This document shows, in pieces, positions 18,055-26,695 of a stretch of 64,000 bases of DNA. The notes under the pieces are model-generated. The model saw nothing but the letters and a program-made list of their open reading frames with translations, was not told the DNA's origin and made no database searches. Each line of letters begins with the position of its first letter. Position 1 is the stretch's first letter. Source of the stretch: Aridibacter famidurans (GTDB lineage Bacteria; Acidobacteriota; Blastocatellia; Pyrinomonadales; Pyrinomonadaceae); the NCBI GenBank assembly GCA_024103495.1, contig JAGFIQ010000039.1, positions 1 to 64,000 of the forward strand, in the 5' to 3' direction. The translations under genes were made by a program, and so were the position numbers.

Positions 18055-18430
18055 CAGTACTGAGAGATGAGTGCTGAGTACTGAGAAAGGAGTTGAATTC
18101 GATCAAACCATCCGCACTGACTCCCGGCACTCATTTCTCAGTACCCATCTCTCAGTACATTTATCTTATCCACCGTTTAGAGCAGCGCTTTGCGCTGCCC
18201 GAGGCGGCCAACGGCCGTCTAATATCTGCAACGGCCGCGGCTGAGCCGCCGTGATGTCCGGTAAGCCTCCGGCTTACCAGCGCAGTGCTCCAACGAATTA
18301 CGACCGGGCTTTGCCCGGTCAACGCAGCGCGAAGCGCTGCTCTAAACGGTGCGTATCGAAGAGCGCCTGTGTCGGGCTTCGCCCTCCAAATGCAGCGCGA
18401 AGCGCTGCTCTGAACGGTGTCGCTGTTCAA
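18055..18430. repeat. Inverted word repeat and 68-bp repeat units
   Basis: 18057-18090 (GTACTGAGAGATGAGTGCTG) and 18128-18160 (reverse complement form) make an imperfect inverted repeat with ~40 nt between arms. 18170-18430 holds AGAGCAGCGCTTTGCGCTGC, the CGGCTTACCGG module, and two units of the 68-bp repeat (CAGCGCGAAGCGCTGCTCTA plus GAGCGCCTGTGTCGGGCTTC) seen in three tandem copies at 21289-21492. Confidence 0.8.
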
Positions 18431-18445
18431 TCTCAGTCCTCAGAA

Positions 18446-18713
18446 TCAAGCGAGCCACCGATGCACCTGCGGGAAGTACGCGATAACAATCATCACGATG
18501 TACTTTAGCGTGTAATAGAGATTCCCGTTGTACGCCTTGACGCGCTGGTCGCCCTGACCGTTCGAATAGCCGACGGGGAAGATCCTGTGACTACTTCGTC
18601 GCGCGGAACCTCACCATTCCACAGTAACTGATGTAAGACCCCCATGCGATGAGAACGAAAATGATTGCAGCGAGGTAGACAATCTCCTTAGGAAGAATAA
18701 TATCTTGCCGGAG
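18446..18713 (-). pseudogene. Two frame-broken fragments of a small membrane protein
   Basis: On the minus strand an open stretch reads ILPKEIVYLAAIIFVLIAWG (a membrane helix) then SYISYCGMVRFRATK and stops at TAG 18591-18593. One frame over, immediately after, HRIFPVGYSNGQGDQRV, then YYTLKYIVMIVIAYFPQVH ends at TGA 18446-18448. The join resembles one small two-helix protein with a frameshift near 18590. No start codon is visible upstream of 18713, so the 5' end also appears lost. Family not recognised. Confidence 0.35.
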
Positions 18714-18942
18714 AGATAATGCAGAATGCAGGCGACCAGAGGAGGGGCAGTCGATCGTGTCAGTAGCCCGACCGTCAGGGAGGGCGAAAAGCAGTATGTG
18801 TTCGGGTTCGGGTCGCCGCTTGCCGCGCAGTTACAGATTGAAAAACAACGAGTCTTTCTTGCCGCAGCAGTGCAACAGAATCCGGAGTAGTCTACTCTCA
18901 GCCCTCAAGCCGATCCTAAGAATGCCTAGAGAGCTAATGCAT

Positions 18943-21093
18943 ATGAAAAACTCAAATTGCATCCTCGTATTTGCCATCATTTGCGTTCTGGCACCTGCAG
19001 CCTACGCGCTGGGCTTAGATTGCGATGTCCCGTTCCAAACGGGTCACACGAACGACATCCTTGATGTGACATTCAGTCCGGATGACAGCCAGTTACTTTC
19101 TTACTCGGCCGCCGACGGAAGGTTGATACTATGGGAGGTCGCTACAAGGAAGAAGCTTTGGACTGTAAACACGGCGTTCATACGCAAAGCGAACGAGCGG
19201 ACCAACCTTGAGCAGTTTAATTGGAGCGCAGACGGCAAGTCAGTAGTCACAAAGAGCGTCAACGGGAGTTTCCAGGTTTGGGACATCAAGACTGGCGAAG
19301 CTCGCTCAGTTAGTGACTCTCCGCCTGAAATCGAGCTTGTTTTTCCGAAATCGAGATCGATCACTTACGAAAGGGACTATTCAGGGATCAAGATCACTGA
19401 TCCGGATACGTCCGAGGTCACGGAGCTAGATCAATTCGGAAACAATTCGGCGTTCGGTTTCAGCAACGACGGGATGATGATTGCCGAGGGCGCGGGATGG
19501 GGACGTGCTGCGATCAAGGTTACGAAATGGAAGACCGGTGAGAGCTGGTTTCTAGAAGCACATCCTGGTCAAGTATCGAAGATCGCATTTAGCCCCGATG
19601 GCAATCTCCTCGCTGTTGGTGGATCTGATCAATTCATCTATGTTTACGAAGCCGATTCGCTAAAGTGCCTATCTCGGTTCGAAAGGAAAGATGAGGACCT
19701 GTACTTTGTCGCTTTCGGTCGAGACCAGAGCAAGCTCTTGGTCGCTTATGAAGACGGTGTTCTCGAGGTTTGGAACTGGCAATCAAAGAAGTCGATCAAA
19801 TCTGCAACAATACTAAAGGGTGTTTCGGGATTCAGCATCCCACAGTTTAGTGAAAATGGTGCGTACTGCTATTTCCTAGTGGAAGCCAATCTTGCAGTTT
19901 ATGACACGACTGACTGGAAGCGCCTCGGAATCATAAGAACAAAAGAAGGGTACCGAACTGGTGGACAACACATGTCTATCGAATATGGCTCGGTTCCGAT
20001 CAATAGTGCGACGTTTTCAGTTTCAGGAGAAGAGATAGTCACGAGTCACTACGACGGTTCTTTGCGCGTATGGGAAACGCGCACTGGAAAGCAGCTTCGC
20101 AGTTTTCCATTTGGCAAAGAGGCCGCGTTCTTGTTACCGCTCAATCTTCAAAAGGTAATTGCGGTCGTTGGAAAACGGGATGATTCAGCGATCGAGATTA
20201 TAGACTTCCGTTCCGGTAGTACTGCGGGCCGAATAGAGCACGAAGACCTCACTTACATTGAGGGGTTTGCAATTAGCAGCGACAAGCGGGTTCTCGCAAC
20301 GTCAGACATTAGCGGTCTCATACTTGTATGGGATGTAGCCTCCAGAAAGCACCTCTTTTCTTTGAACTTTGGCTTCTCCGGGGACGACGCCTTGGCATTC
20401 AGCCCCGATGGAAAGTACCTGGCTGCAGGTGGCAGAAACCAGAACGTCTTTCTGTTCAATACCGAAAATGGAAAGAGGATCCGGCAGCTCTTGCCTGACT
20501 ATGTGCCCAGCGACTTGGAAACGGTGCTTAGAGCCAAAGGTAACGAGGCGCGGAGGGGCATCTCCGAACAAAAGTGGAACTGGGAAAAGAAGGCCTCCGA
20601 GGAAGTGCCGGCTCTTGCAGAGAAGGTCAGTGTCGAGTTCTCACATTATGGAAAAGCGGAGAGCTTCTGGGATAAGAGGATTGCGGAAACCGGCAAACCT
20701 GATCAAAGCAAACTCGTGCTACCTAAAAACGAGGCTGAAGTTGTCTGGTTCAAGCTGACCAACAACTCGTCTCTCCCGATCGTGATCGATACGAACAGCA
20801 TGTATCTCAACCCGACGTGCAAGGGACTTTGCGAAGGAGCCGAGATATCCTCCCGTTACCTGATGGAAATGGAAAACGGAGACATTCAGGTGAACGGCTT
20901 TGATATGTATTCCAGATCTCTGCTAGCTCCGGGCACGTCGGTCGTATTTGACGTGTCATTCCGGCACATAGAAGAGAGCCGGAGGATCTTCCTGACATTC
21001 ACTTTTCAAAAAGAGCGCCCGTTCGATGATGAGGAACGTGACTATGGGCCGACGCAGAAGGTCTATGTACGTTTGGATGACCTTCCGAAGTAG
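18943..21093 (+). CDS. Exported WD40-repeat protein with C-terminal beta domain
   Basis: A 716-aa protein with a signal peptide (KNSNCILVFAIICVLAPAAYA). About ten WD40/beta-propeller blades are visible, marked by FSPDDSQLLSYSAADGRLILW, AFSPDGNLLAVGGSD, VSGEEIVTSHYDGSLRVW and AFSPDGKYLAAGGRN-type segments, covering roughly residues 28-510. The last ~180 residues after SEEVPALAEKVS form a separate beta-rich domain (KNEAEVVWFKLTNNSSLPIV). A probable periplasmic scaffold; no enzyme motif. ATG 18943 is chosen because it begins the signal peptide; the in-frame upstream stretch from 18757 translates the CGACCGTCAGGGAGGGCGA repeat. Confidence 0.82.
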   Translation: MKNSNCILVFAIICVLAPAAYALGLDCDVPFQTGHTNDILDVTFSPDDSQLLSYSAADGRLILWEVATRKKLWTVNTAFIRKANERTNLEQFNWSADGKSVVTKSVNGSFQVWDIKTGEARSVSDSPPEIELVFPKSRSITYERDYSGIKITDPDTSEVTELDQFGNNSAFGFSNDGMMIAEGAGWGRAAIKVTKWKTGESWFLEAHPGQVSKIAFSPDGNLLAVGGSDQFIYVYEADSLKCLSRFERKDEDLYFVAFGRDQSKLLVAYEDGVLEVWNWQSKKSIKSATILKGVSGFSIPQFSENGAYCYFLVEANLAVYDTTDWKRLGIIRTKEGYRTGGQHMSIEYGSVPINSATFSVSGEEIVTSHYDGSLRVWETRTGKQLRSFPFGKEAAFLLPLNLQKVIAVVGKRDDSAIEIIDFRSGSTAGRIEHEDLTYIEGFAISSDKRVLATSDISGLILVWDVASRKHLFSLNFGFSGDDALAFSPDGKYLAAGGRNQNVFLFNTENGKRIRQLLPDYVPSDLETVLRAKGNEARRGISEQKWNWEKKASEEVPALAEKVSVEFSHYGKAESFWDKRIAETGKPDQSKLVLPKNEAEVVWFKLTNNSSLPIVIDTNSMYLNPTCKGLCEGAEISSRYLMEMENGDIQVNGFDMYSRSLLAPGTSVVFDVSFRHIEESRRIFLTFTFQKERPFDDEERDYGPTQKVYVRLDDLPK

Positions 21094-21538
21094 CGTCTAC
21101 GCAAGATGGGGTCCTGGACAACTAACTACTTTTGCGAACCCGTACGGCGTGCCGTAAAGGGTTCCGTTCGCAAAGGAGCCGTGTTTCGCCCTTCTCATGG
21201 TCGGGCGGCTGACACAAGCGCCGCTAACATCTACCCTTCCCTCCGGATCTCCTTTCGAGTTTCCGCCGTTCAGAATATTCGGCAACGAAGAGCGCCTGTG
21301 TCGGGCTTCGCCCTCCAAATGCAGCGCGAAGCGCTGCTCTAAACGGTGCGTATCGAAGAGCGCCTGTGTCGGGCTTTGCCCGGTCAACGCAGCGCGAAGC
21401 GCTGCTCTAAACGGTACGTCTCGAGGAACGCCTGTGTCGGGCTTCGCCCTCCAAATACAGCGCGAAGCGCTGCTCTAAACGGTGCGCGTCGCGGGATTCG
21501 ACCGTTCCGTCCGGTTGCCATTGGTCAATGGTCAATGG
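21094..21538. repeat. Three tandem 68-bp repeats plus CAATGGTCATTGG words
   Basis: No gene seen. CGCCTGTG recurs at 21293, 21361 and 21429, an exact 68-bp period; each unit contains GGGCTTCGCCCTCCAAATGC or GGGCTTTGCCCGGTCAACGC and the palindromic AGCGCGAAGCGCTGCTCTAA. Different units carry alternative inner segments (CTTCGCCCTCCAAAT versus CTTTGCCCGGTCAAC). 21515-21550 carries ATTGGTCAATGGTCAATGG words running to the end of the patatin gene. Confidence 0.85.
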
Positions 21539-22321
21539 TCATTGGTCAATGAGCTTCTTGATCTCGTCCAGTTTCGAAAGCGCGGCCTTCTCCCCGAGCT
21601 CGATGAACTCGTCCATCTTGCCTATCTCGTCCGGCCTCAGGTGAGCGACCTCGGGTACGATCACGACATCCGCCTGGTAATGCTGGTGCGAGGCGGCGGT
21701 CCTCAGGAGCATCATCGCCGACTGAAAGAAGACGCCCAGCAATGTCGTAGGCGAGCCCCAGAATTCCGAGTCCGGGGAGATCACGTCGACCGCGATCACC
21801 TTGTCCGCCCCCAGCTCCTTCACGGCCGCCGTAGGTATTGGAGCGACCACGCCGCCGTCCACGTACTTGTTGCCTTCCTTGTCTTCGACAGGTGCGAATA
21901 CGCCAGGTATCGCGCACGAGGCGCAGACCGCGAAACCAGCGTCGCCCTCGTCCCTGAAAACCTTCGGTTTCGCGGTCTCCAGGTTTGTAGCGACCGCCGC
22001 GAACGGGATCACAAGGTCTTCGAACCGGCTGAAAGGGAAGCGCTCGCGGATGATGTCTCCCAAAGGCTCGTTCGAAAGCAGTCCTTTCGCGGAAAAGGAC
22101 AGCTTGCTGATGCTGTACCAGCCGATCGACTTTCCAAGCTCTTCAATGCTGTCGGCGGACATGCCCGCGGCGTAGGCGAGACCGGCGATCGCGCCGGCGG
22201 ACGTTCCGGAAACGAAATCGATAGGTATCTTGTGCTCCTTTAGCACCCTAAGGACGCCCGCGTGCGCAAATCCGCGCGCCGCGCCGCCCGAGAGTGCAAG
22301 TCCGATCTTTGGTTTCGCCAT
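21539..22321 (-). CDS. Patatin-like phospholipase (RssA/NTE type)
   Basis: A 260-aa patatin-like lipid acyl hydrolase. It has the glycine-rich oxyanion loop SGGAARG (residues 11-17), the nucleophile elbow GTSAG (S41) and the dyad aspartate in DGG (D155). Expected reaction: hydrolysis of phospholipid or lysophospholipid acyl esters. No signal peptide, so cytoplasmic. ATG 22321 is chosen because the frame upstream translates the GATTCACG word repeat; that repeat abuts the start codon and leaves no Shine-Dalgarno sequence. Confidence 0.9.
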   Translation of the reverse strand: MAKPKIGLALSGGAARGFAHAGVLRVLKEHKIPIDFVSGTSAGAIAGLAYAAGMSADSIEELGKSIGWYSISKLSFSAKGLLSNEPLGDIIRERFPFSRFEDLVIPFAAVATNLETAKPKVFRDEGDAGFAVCASCAIPGVFAPVEDKEGNKYVDGGVVAPIPTAAVKELGADKVIAVDVISPDSEFWGSPTTLLGVFFQSAMMLLRTAASHQHYQADVVIVPEVAHLRPDEIGKMDEFIELGEKAALSKLDEIKKLIDQ

Positions 22322-22639
22322 TTGGTAAATGGTAAATCGTGAATCGTGAATTGTGAATCGGGAATAGAAGAAAGGAACAAGATGAAAGGGATGGAAAGGA
22401 TGAAAAGGATGGATTCGATTTCGCTTTTTTCCGGCAAGCGAAGTGTTCTGCAAGATCCGACCTTTTGAAAGGATCAACTTGCCGAACACGATGAGATTGT
22501 CGAGAACAGTTCCCGGCGATGACCGGCGAAACCATCATTTCTATCCTGTGCATCCTGTTTCCTTTCTTCTCCCGATTCACGATTCACGTGCGACTGCGCC
22601 TATAATCAAACAGTAGACCCTGTCCCGGGAAGGACCCTG
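22322..22639. repeat. GATTCACG and AAGGATGGA word repeats
   Basis: 22322-22367 carries GTGAATCGTGAATTG words (reverse form of the 7003-7066 array). 22371-22418 carries GATGAAAGGGATGGAAAGGA words. Short inverse forms of both (CCTGTGCATCCTGTTTCC, CCCGATTCACGATTCACG) occur at 22545-22590. No gene seen; it spans the divergent promoters of the patatin and subtilase genes. Confidence 0.75.
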
Positions 22640-24022
22640 ATGACCCTACACGAGGCAAAGCCGATCAAAAGAAGAAAGACGTCCGCCGATATAGCCGCCG
22701 GCGAGCGGAACTGCGCCGTCTGCTCGCGAGAGCCCAGGGAGGACGTCGTCGCGCTCTCATCGCTCGAGCCCGATCTCGAGAAGCTGATCCGCGCCAACGC
22801 TCCCGGCGTCGAGGGTTTCGAGACGGTTTGCGCCCGTTGCGCGAGGCTCTTCGAGCGCGGAAAGGAAAGCATTCTGAAGGACGCGGCTTTGAAAAAGGAC
22901 GGCTCGCACGTTCTTTCGACTCCGCTCAGGCTCGACGCCGTCGATCGATTCACGGGCAAGGGAACGACCATCGCATTCCTGGATTCCGGCTTTTATCCGC
23001 ACCCCGATCTCACGAAGCCCGCCGACCGGATAATCGGCTACCGAAGCCTTCTGCACAAGGAAGGCGACGATTCGCAGCTCTACGAACCGGACGTCGCAAG
23101 CTGGCACGGGATGATGACGTCGGTCGTCGCGTCAGGAAACGGATGGCTCTCGAACGGCTTTTACAGAGGGCTCGCCCCGGACGCGAAGGTCGTTCTGGTG
23201 AAACTCGCGAAGACCGGGCGAATCACGGAGCAGAACATACAGGACGGGCTGGAGTGGGTCCTCGAGAACCGGACACGTTTCGGCGTGAACATCGTGAACA
23301 TCTCCGCGGGAGGCGATTTCGAGCAGAGCTATCTGCACGATTCGCTTTCGCAGGTCGTCGAGGAATGTGTTTCGAAAGGGATCGTAGTGGTCTGCGCGGT
23401 CGGGAACGCGGGGCATCTGCCCACACATCCCGTCTTTCCTCCCGCGAGCGCGCCTTCTGCGATCGCGGTCGGAGGCCTTGACGACAACAACTCGATCGAC
23501 CGAAGCCGGCGAGGAATGTACCGAAGCTCCTACGGCCCGACGGTCGACGGCCTTCAGAAGCCCGAGGTGATCGCCCCGAGCATATGGGTCCCGGCGCCGA
23601 TCCTTCCCGGCACGCCGACAGCCAAACAGGCGGAGTTCCTGGAGGCGCTGGACAGCGCATCCGACAAGGACCTGCATGACAAGATCCGCGCGAATCCGGG
23701 GATCGTTGTAGAGCTTGACGCGGCGCTAGACCGGCCGGTTCATTCTCTCCGGCAGATCATCATCCTTAAGCTCCGCCAGGAGAACGTGATCAACAAGTAT
23801 TACAAGTACGTCGACGGCACATCGTTCTCGGCGCCGATCGTTTCGTCGGTAGTGGCTCAAATGATGGAAGCGAACCCGTCATTAACCGCGCAGGAGATCA
23901 AGAGGATCCTGATTACCACTGCGGAAAGGCTCCCGCATTACGAGGTGGACCGACAGGGCTGGGGTGTGATCGACCCGAGGGCGGCGGTGGAATACGCCTT
24001 CTCAATGCTCAATGATGGTTAA
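22640..24022 (+). CDS. Intracellular S8 subtilisin-like protease with N-terminal CxxC pair
   Basis: A 460-aa serine peptidase with the full S8 triad: D115 in AFLDSGFYP, H156 in SWHGMMT, S395 in GTSFSAP, and the oxyanion Asn N256 in AVGNAG. There is no signal peptide and no recognisable I9 propeptide. Instead the N-terminal ~75 residues carry two CxxC pairs (C25/C28, C64/C67), a likely zinc site. A helical insertion of ~60 residues (approximately 325-385) separates the oxyanion Asn region from the catalytic Ser. This suggests a cytoplasmic regulated protease. It is divergent from the patatin gene across a 318-bp repeat-rich spacer. Partner or substrate unknown. Confidence 0.88.
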   Translation: MTLHEAKPIKRRKTSADIAAGERNCAVCSREPREDVVALSSLEPDLEKLIRANAPGVEGFETVCARCARLFERGKESILKDAALKKDGSHVLSTPLRLDAVDRFTGKGTTIAFLDSGFYPHPDLTKPADRIIGYRSLLHKEGDDSQLYEPDVASWHGMMTSVVASGNGWLSNGFYRGLAPDAKVVLVKLAKTGRITEQNIQDGLEWVLENRTRFGVNIVNISAGGDFEQSYLHDSLSQVVEECVSKGIVVVCAVGNAGHLPTHPVFPPASAPSAIAVGGLDDNNSIDRSRRGMYRSSYGPTVDGLQKPEVIAPSIWVPAPILPGTPTAKQAEFLEALDSASDKDLHDKIRANPGIVVELDAALDRPVHSLRQIIILKLRQENVINKYYKYVDGTSFSAPIVSSVVAQMMEANPSLTAQEIKRILITTAERLPHYEVDRQGWGVIDPRAAVEYAFSMLNDG

Positions 24023-24131
24023 CGGAACGCAGGCGTCTCGCCTGCAGCGCAAGCCACGGGCTTGCGAACTTGCTTCCAAGAATCCTTAGCCCGCTTCCGC
24101 GGGCTCTGCACGCGAGACGCGCGCGTTCCCT
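24018..24131. repeat. Nested palindromic element between convergent genes
   Basis: About 110 bp with outer arms GGAACGCAGGCGTCTCGCCT and its near reverse complement ending at 24130 (GCGAGACGCGCGCGTTCC), and two inner hairpins (CAAGCCACGGGCTTG; AGCCCGCTTCCGCGGGCT). It fills the whole gap between the subtilase and the TonB-domain gene and could act as a bidirectional terminator or a REP/MITE-like element. Confidence 0.65.
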
Positions 24132-25148
24132 TCAGTCCACAAAATTATAAAGGATCGTCCCTCGAGCGGGGACAGTGCGGCCGTTGACGCTTACAGGCCT
24201 GAAGCGGGACCTCAGTGCGGCGTCTTCCGCCGCGCCCCGCAGCAGAGGGTGCCCCGAGGTCGCGGTCGCCGAGACTACGTTCCCGTCGCGGTCGAGCGTG
24301 ACCGCCACTGCTACCCGCCCCGCCGCTCTGACCTGCCTCGCTGATGAAGGATATGAAGGAAGCGGCAGCGAGACCGCACGGCTGTTGATCGTCCCTATGT
24401 TCACGGGCCGGTTCGTGTTCGAAGGCACGTTCGCCGGGCTCGGCGTTGCGGTCACGGTCGGCCGCGGCGAAGGCGTCGATGCAGGACTCTGCCCCGGTGA
24501 AATGTTGGAGTTCACGTTGCCGTTCACATTCGTTTCGGGGGTTTCGGTCGGCGAGGGCGAAGGGCTCGGCGTCGGCGTCGCGGTGTTGACGTTGGTGTTC
24601 AGATTTGAATTCGAATCCAGATTCGCGTTCAGGTTGAAAAGGTCGTCTGAGTTGAAGTTCTGGTCCAGGTTCTCGTTGGCATTGATATTCTCGTTGACGT
24701 TCGAGTTGGCGTCGCCCGCTCTCATCGTCAGAAGCAGGTAGATCGCGAAGATCCCGATCACGACGATCAATGTCCCAAGAACGGAGAAGAAGATGATGAC
24801 GCCGGTTCCGGGACCGGTTCTTTGGGGAGGCGGCACGAGTCCCGCCGGAGGCTGCGTCCGCAAGCGTTCCTTCGTCCTTTCGGCGGTGTCGATCACGATC
24901 CGGCTCGCGGCCTGATCCTCTTCCACTTCGTCGAATTCTTCGGGAAGTTCGGAAACAGAAGGCGCGGCCGGGCGTTTCCTTCGGATGATGGTCTCTTCAC
25001 CCGGATCGTCCTCAACAGGTACGGAGTCGCTCGGAAGATTGTCGGTGAACGAAGGTATCGAGCCTTCGACCAATTCTGTCCCGTCCTTTGTGCAGAACCG
25101 GATCTTGTCTTCTTCGAACTTCGTCTCGCAGGTCGGACAATATCTCAT
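24132..25148 (-). CDS. Zinc-ribbon/TM/TonB C-terminal domain protein
   Basis: A 338-aa protein with unusual architecture. Residues 1-25 carry a Cys cluster (C4, C7, C19, followed by KDG). A charged segment follows, then a single membrane helix around 113-140 (IIFFSVLGTLIVVIGIFAIY). Next comes a low-complexity Asn-rich stretch (repeated NxN units) and a Ser/Thr/Pro linker, and finally a TonB C-terminal domain (LPSYPSSARQVRAAGRVAVA, DRDGNVVSATATSGHPLLR). Topology: cytosolic zinc ribbon, periplasmic TonB domain. AAGGAGG lies just upstream of ATG 25148. Paralogous to its upstream neighbour, suggesting tandem duplication. Confidence 0.8.
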   Translation of the reverse strand: MRYCPTCETKFEEDKIRFCTKDGTELVEGSIPSFTDNLPSDSVPVEDDPGEETIIRRKRPAAPSVSELPEEFDEVEEDQAASRIVIDTAERTKERLRTQPPAGLVPPPQRTGPGTGVIIFFSVLGTLIVVIGIFAIYLLLTMRAGDANSNVNENINANENLDQNFNSDDLFNLNANLDSNSNLNTNVNTATPTPSPSPSPTETPETNVNGNVNSNISPGQSPASTPSPRPTVTATPSPANVPSNTNRPVNIGTINSRAVSLPLPSYPSSARQVRAAGRVAVAVTLDRDGNVVSATATSGHPLLRGAAEDAALRSRFRPVSVNGRTVPARGTILYNFVD

Positions 25149-25235
25149 AGGCTCAGAATTCCCACCTCCTTATCGTGCCCGTAAAAGTAACCCCTATCCT
25201 AACACTATTTAAGGCCAGCGTTCGAAGCACGCCGG

Positions 25236-26483
25236 TTACTGGAAGTTGTAAACGATGGTACCGGAGACCTCTACGGGCTGGCCGCTGAGCAGCGTCGGCC
25301 TGAACCGCGCACGCCTTGCGGCGGAAACCGCAGAGGCTCGGAGCAGAGGATGTCCGCTGACGGCGCTCGCCGAGATCACGCGTCCGGTCCGATCGATGAC
25401 CACCGCGACAGTGACCCTTCCCCTTGCGTTCACCGCCCTCGCCGCCGCCGGATAGGCGGGCTGCGGCAGACTGACGGCCTGGCCGTTAACGACTCCGCGC
25501 GAAACCCTCGAAGGAACGTTTGGAGTGGGCGTCGCCCTCGGAGGGGTCGGAGTGCGCGCCGGGGTAGGAGTCGTTCTCCTGTCCGGCGTCGCCCTTGTGA
25601 TATCAACCGTCCTTCCCGGTGAGGGAGTCGGAGATCGCGTGGCCCTGGGCGTCGGAGTCGTTCTCGTGTTGGCGTTCGCGGGAGATTCGTCAGGTGACCC
25701 GTTTGCGTTGGCATTTGAAGCGTCGTCCAGATTCACGTTCGTGTCTTCGAATGGGACGTCTTCTTCGGATGTTCCCAGGTTCTCGTTTACATTCTGTTCC
25801 GTGTTCGCATCGGCCGTTTCCGCCGGTCGGTTGGCCACATACCACCAGATCCCGGCTGCCGCCGCGAGTATGATCACAAAGGCGAAGAACAAAAGCACCA
25901 GGCCTATGATGAGGCCGACAACCGAACGCTTCTTCCCCTCGCCCCCGTCGCCGGCGGCAACCGGCGCCGCCGCTGACGGCTCTTCCGCCTCGTCCGCAGG
26001 TTCTTCGTATTCTTCTTCCCACTCCTCCGAAGAGGCTGCCGTCGCCTCGAATCCGTCATATTCCGAAGAGGGCTCTTCAGTCCATTCGTCTGAGGGACCT
26101 GCCGCCGGGGCTCCCCAGTCCGAAGTGTCATCCGTGCTGCCGGTGTCTTCCGGCGAAGAATACATCGTGTCGTCCGGGGCGGAAGGGATGTCTTCGGTCA
26201 CAAATCCGCCGGGCGCGGACGAGGGGATATCATCCTGATCGCCTGAGAAAGGCGGTTCCGACATCACGAGAGTCGCGTCACCGACGCTTGCGCCCTCATC
26301 GCCGGACCTGTCGGGAGCGACCGTCTCTTCTTCATCGAACTCGTCGTGCCCCATAACGACCGTCTTCTCGCCGATGTCGCCTTCGGTTTCCGTTTCTTCC
26401 TTGCTGAGAAGAGGGCTGCCGTCCGAAGGGCAGAAGCTAAGGTCCTCAGACAGTTCGGAACCGCAACTCGGACAAACCTTCAT
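25236..26483 (-). CDS. Zinc-ribbon/TM/TonB C-terminal domain protein (paralog)
   Basis: A 415-aa paralog of the gene 87 bp downstream. N-terminal C4/C7 and C18 followed by PSDG form the zinc-ribbon-like element. Residues ~35-200 are very acidic and Ser/Glu-rich, then a membrane helix (VVGLIIGLVLLFFAFVIILA), an Asn-rich segment, a Thr/Pro/Arg-rich linker and a C-terminal TonB domain (LPQPAYPAAARAVNARGRVT, DRTGRVISASAVSGHPLLR). ATG 26483 has GGAGATG upstream. Whether it energises an outer-membrane receptor is unknown; no ExbB/ExbD genes are nearby. Confidence 0.8.
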   Translation of the reverse strand: MKVCPSCGSELSEDLSFCPSDGSPLLSKEETETEGDIGEKTVVMGHDEFDEEETVAPDRSGDEGASVGDATLVMSEPPFSGDQDDIPSSAPGGFVTEDIPSAPDDTMYSSPEDTGSTDDTSDWGAPAAGPSDEWTEEPSSEYDGFEATAASSEEWEEEYEEPADEAEEPSAAAPVAAGDGGEGKKRSVVGLIIGLVLLFFAFVIILAAAAGIWWYVANRPAETADANTEQNVNENLGTSEEDVPFEDTNVNLDDASNANANGSPDESPANANTRTTPTPRATRSPTPSPGRTVDITRATPDRRTTPTPARTPTPPRATPTPNVPSRVSRGVVNGQAVSLPQPAYPAAARAVNARGRVTVAVVIDRTGRVISASAVSGHPLLRASAVSAARRARFRPTLLSGQPVEVSGTIVYNFQ

Positions 26484-26695
26484 AAGTTCATCTCCAGGGA
26501 TTTCGGGCGCAGGAAAAGAGCGTTCCGCAGCCCTCGAAGTGGTATGACGGCGGCATTCTATCACCTTTTCCGCCTCAACACATTACCCGCCGCGGCTTCC
26601 AAACACACCGGTAGTTTGCTACTGTATTCCCGGGCCAGGCGGTTCCCCCCGACCCCTTTTCGCGGATCGTTCTGATCCCGGCCTAACTCACAAAT

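Noticed and set aside
21289..21492. 68-bp repeats as a CRISPR array
   Set aside because: No unique spacers of constant length and no cas genes in the window; inner segments recur and are not spacer-like.
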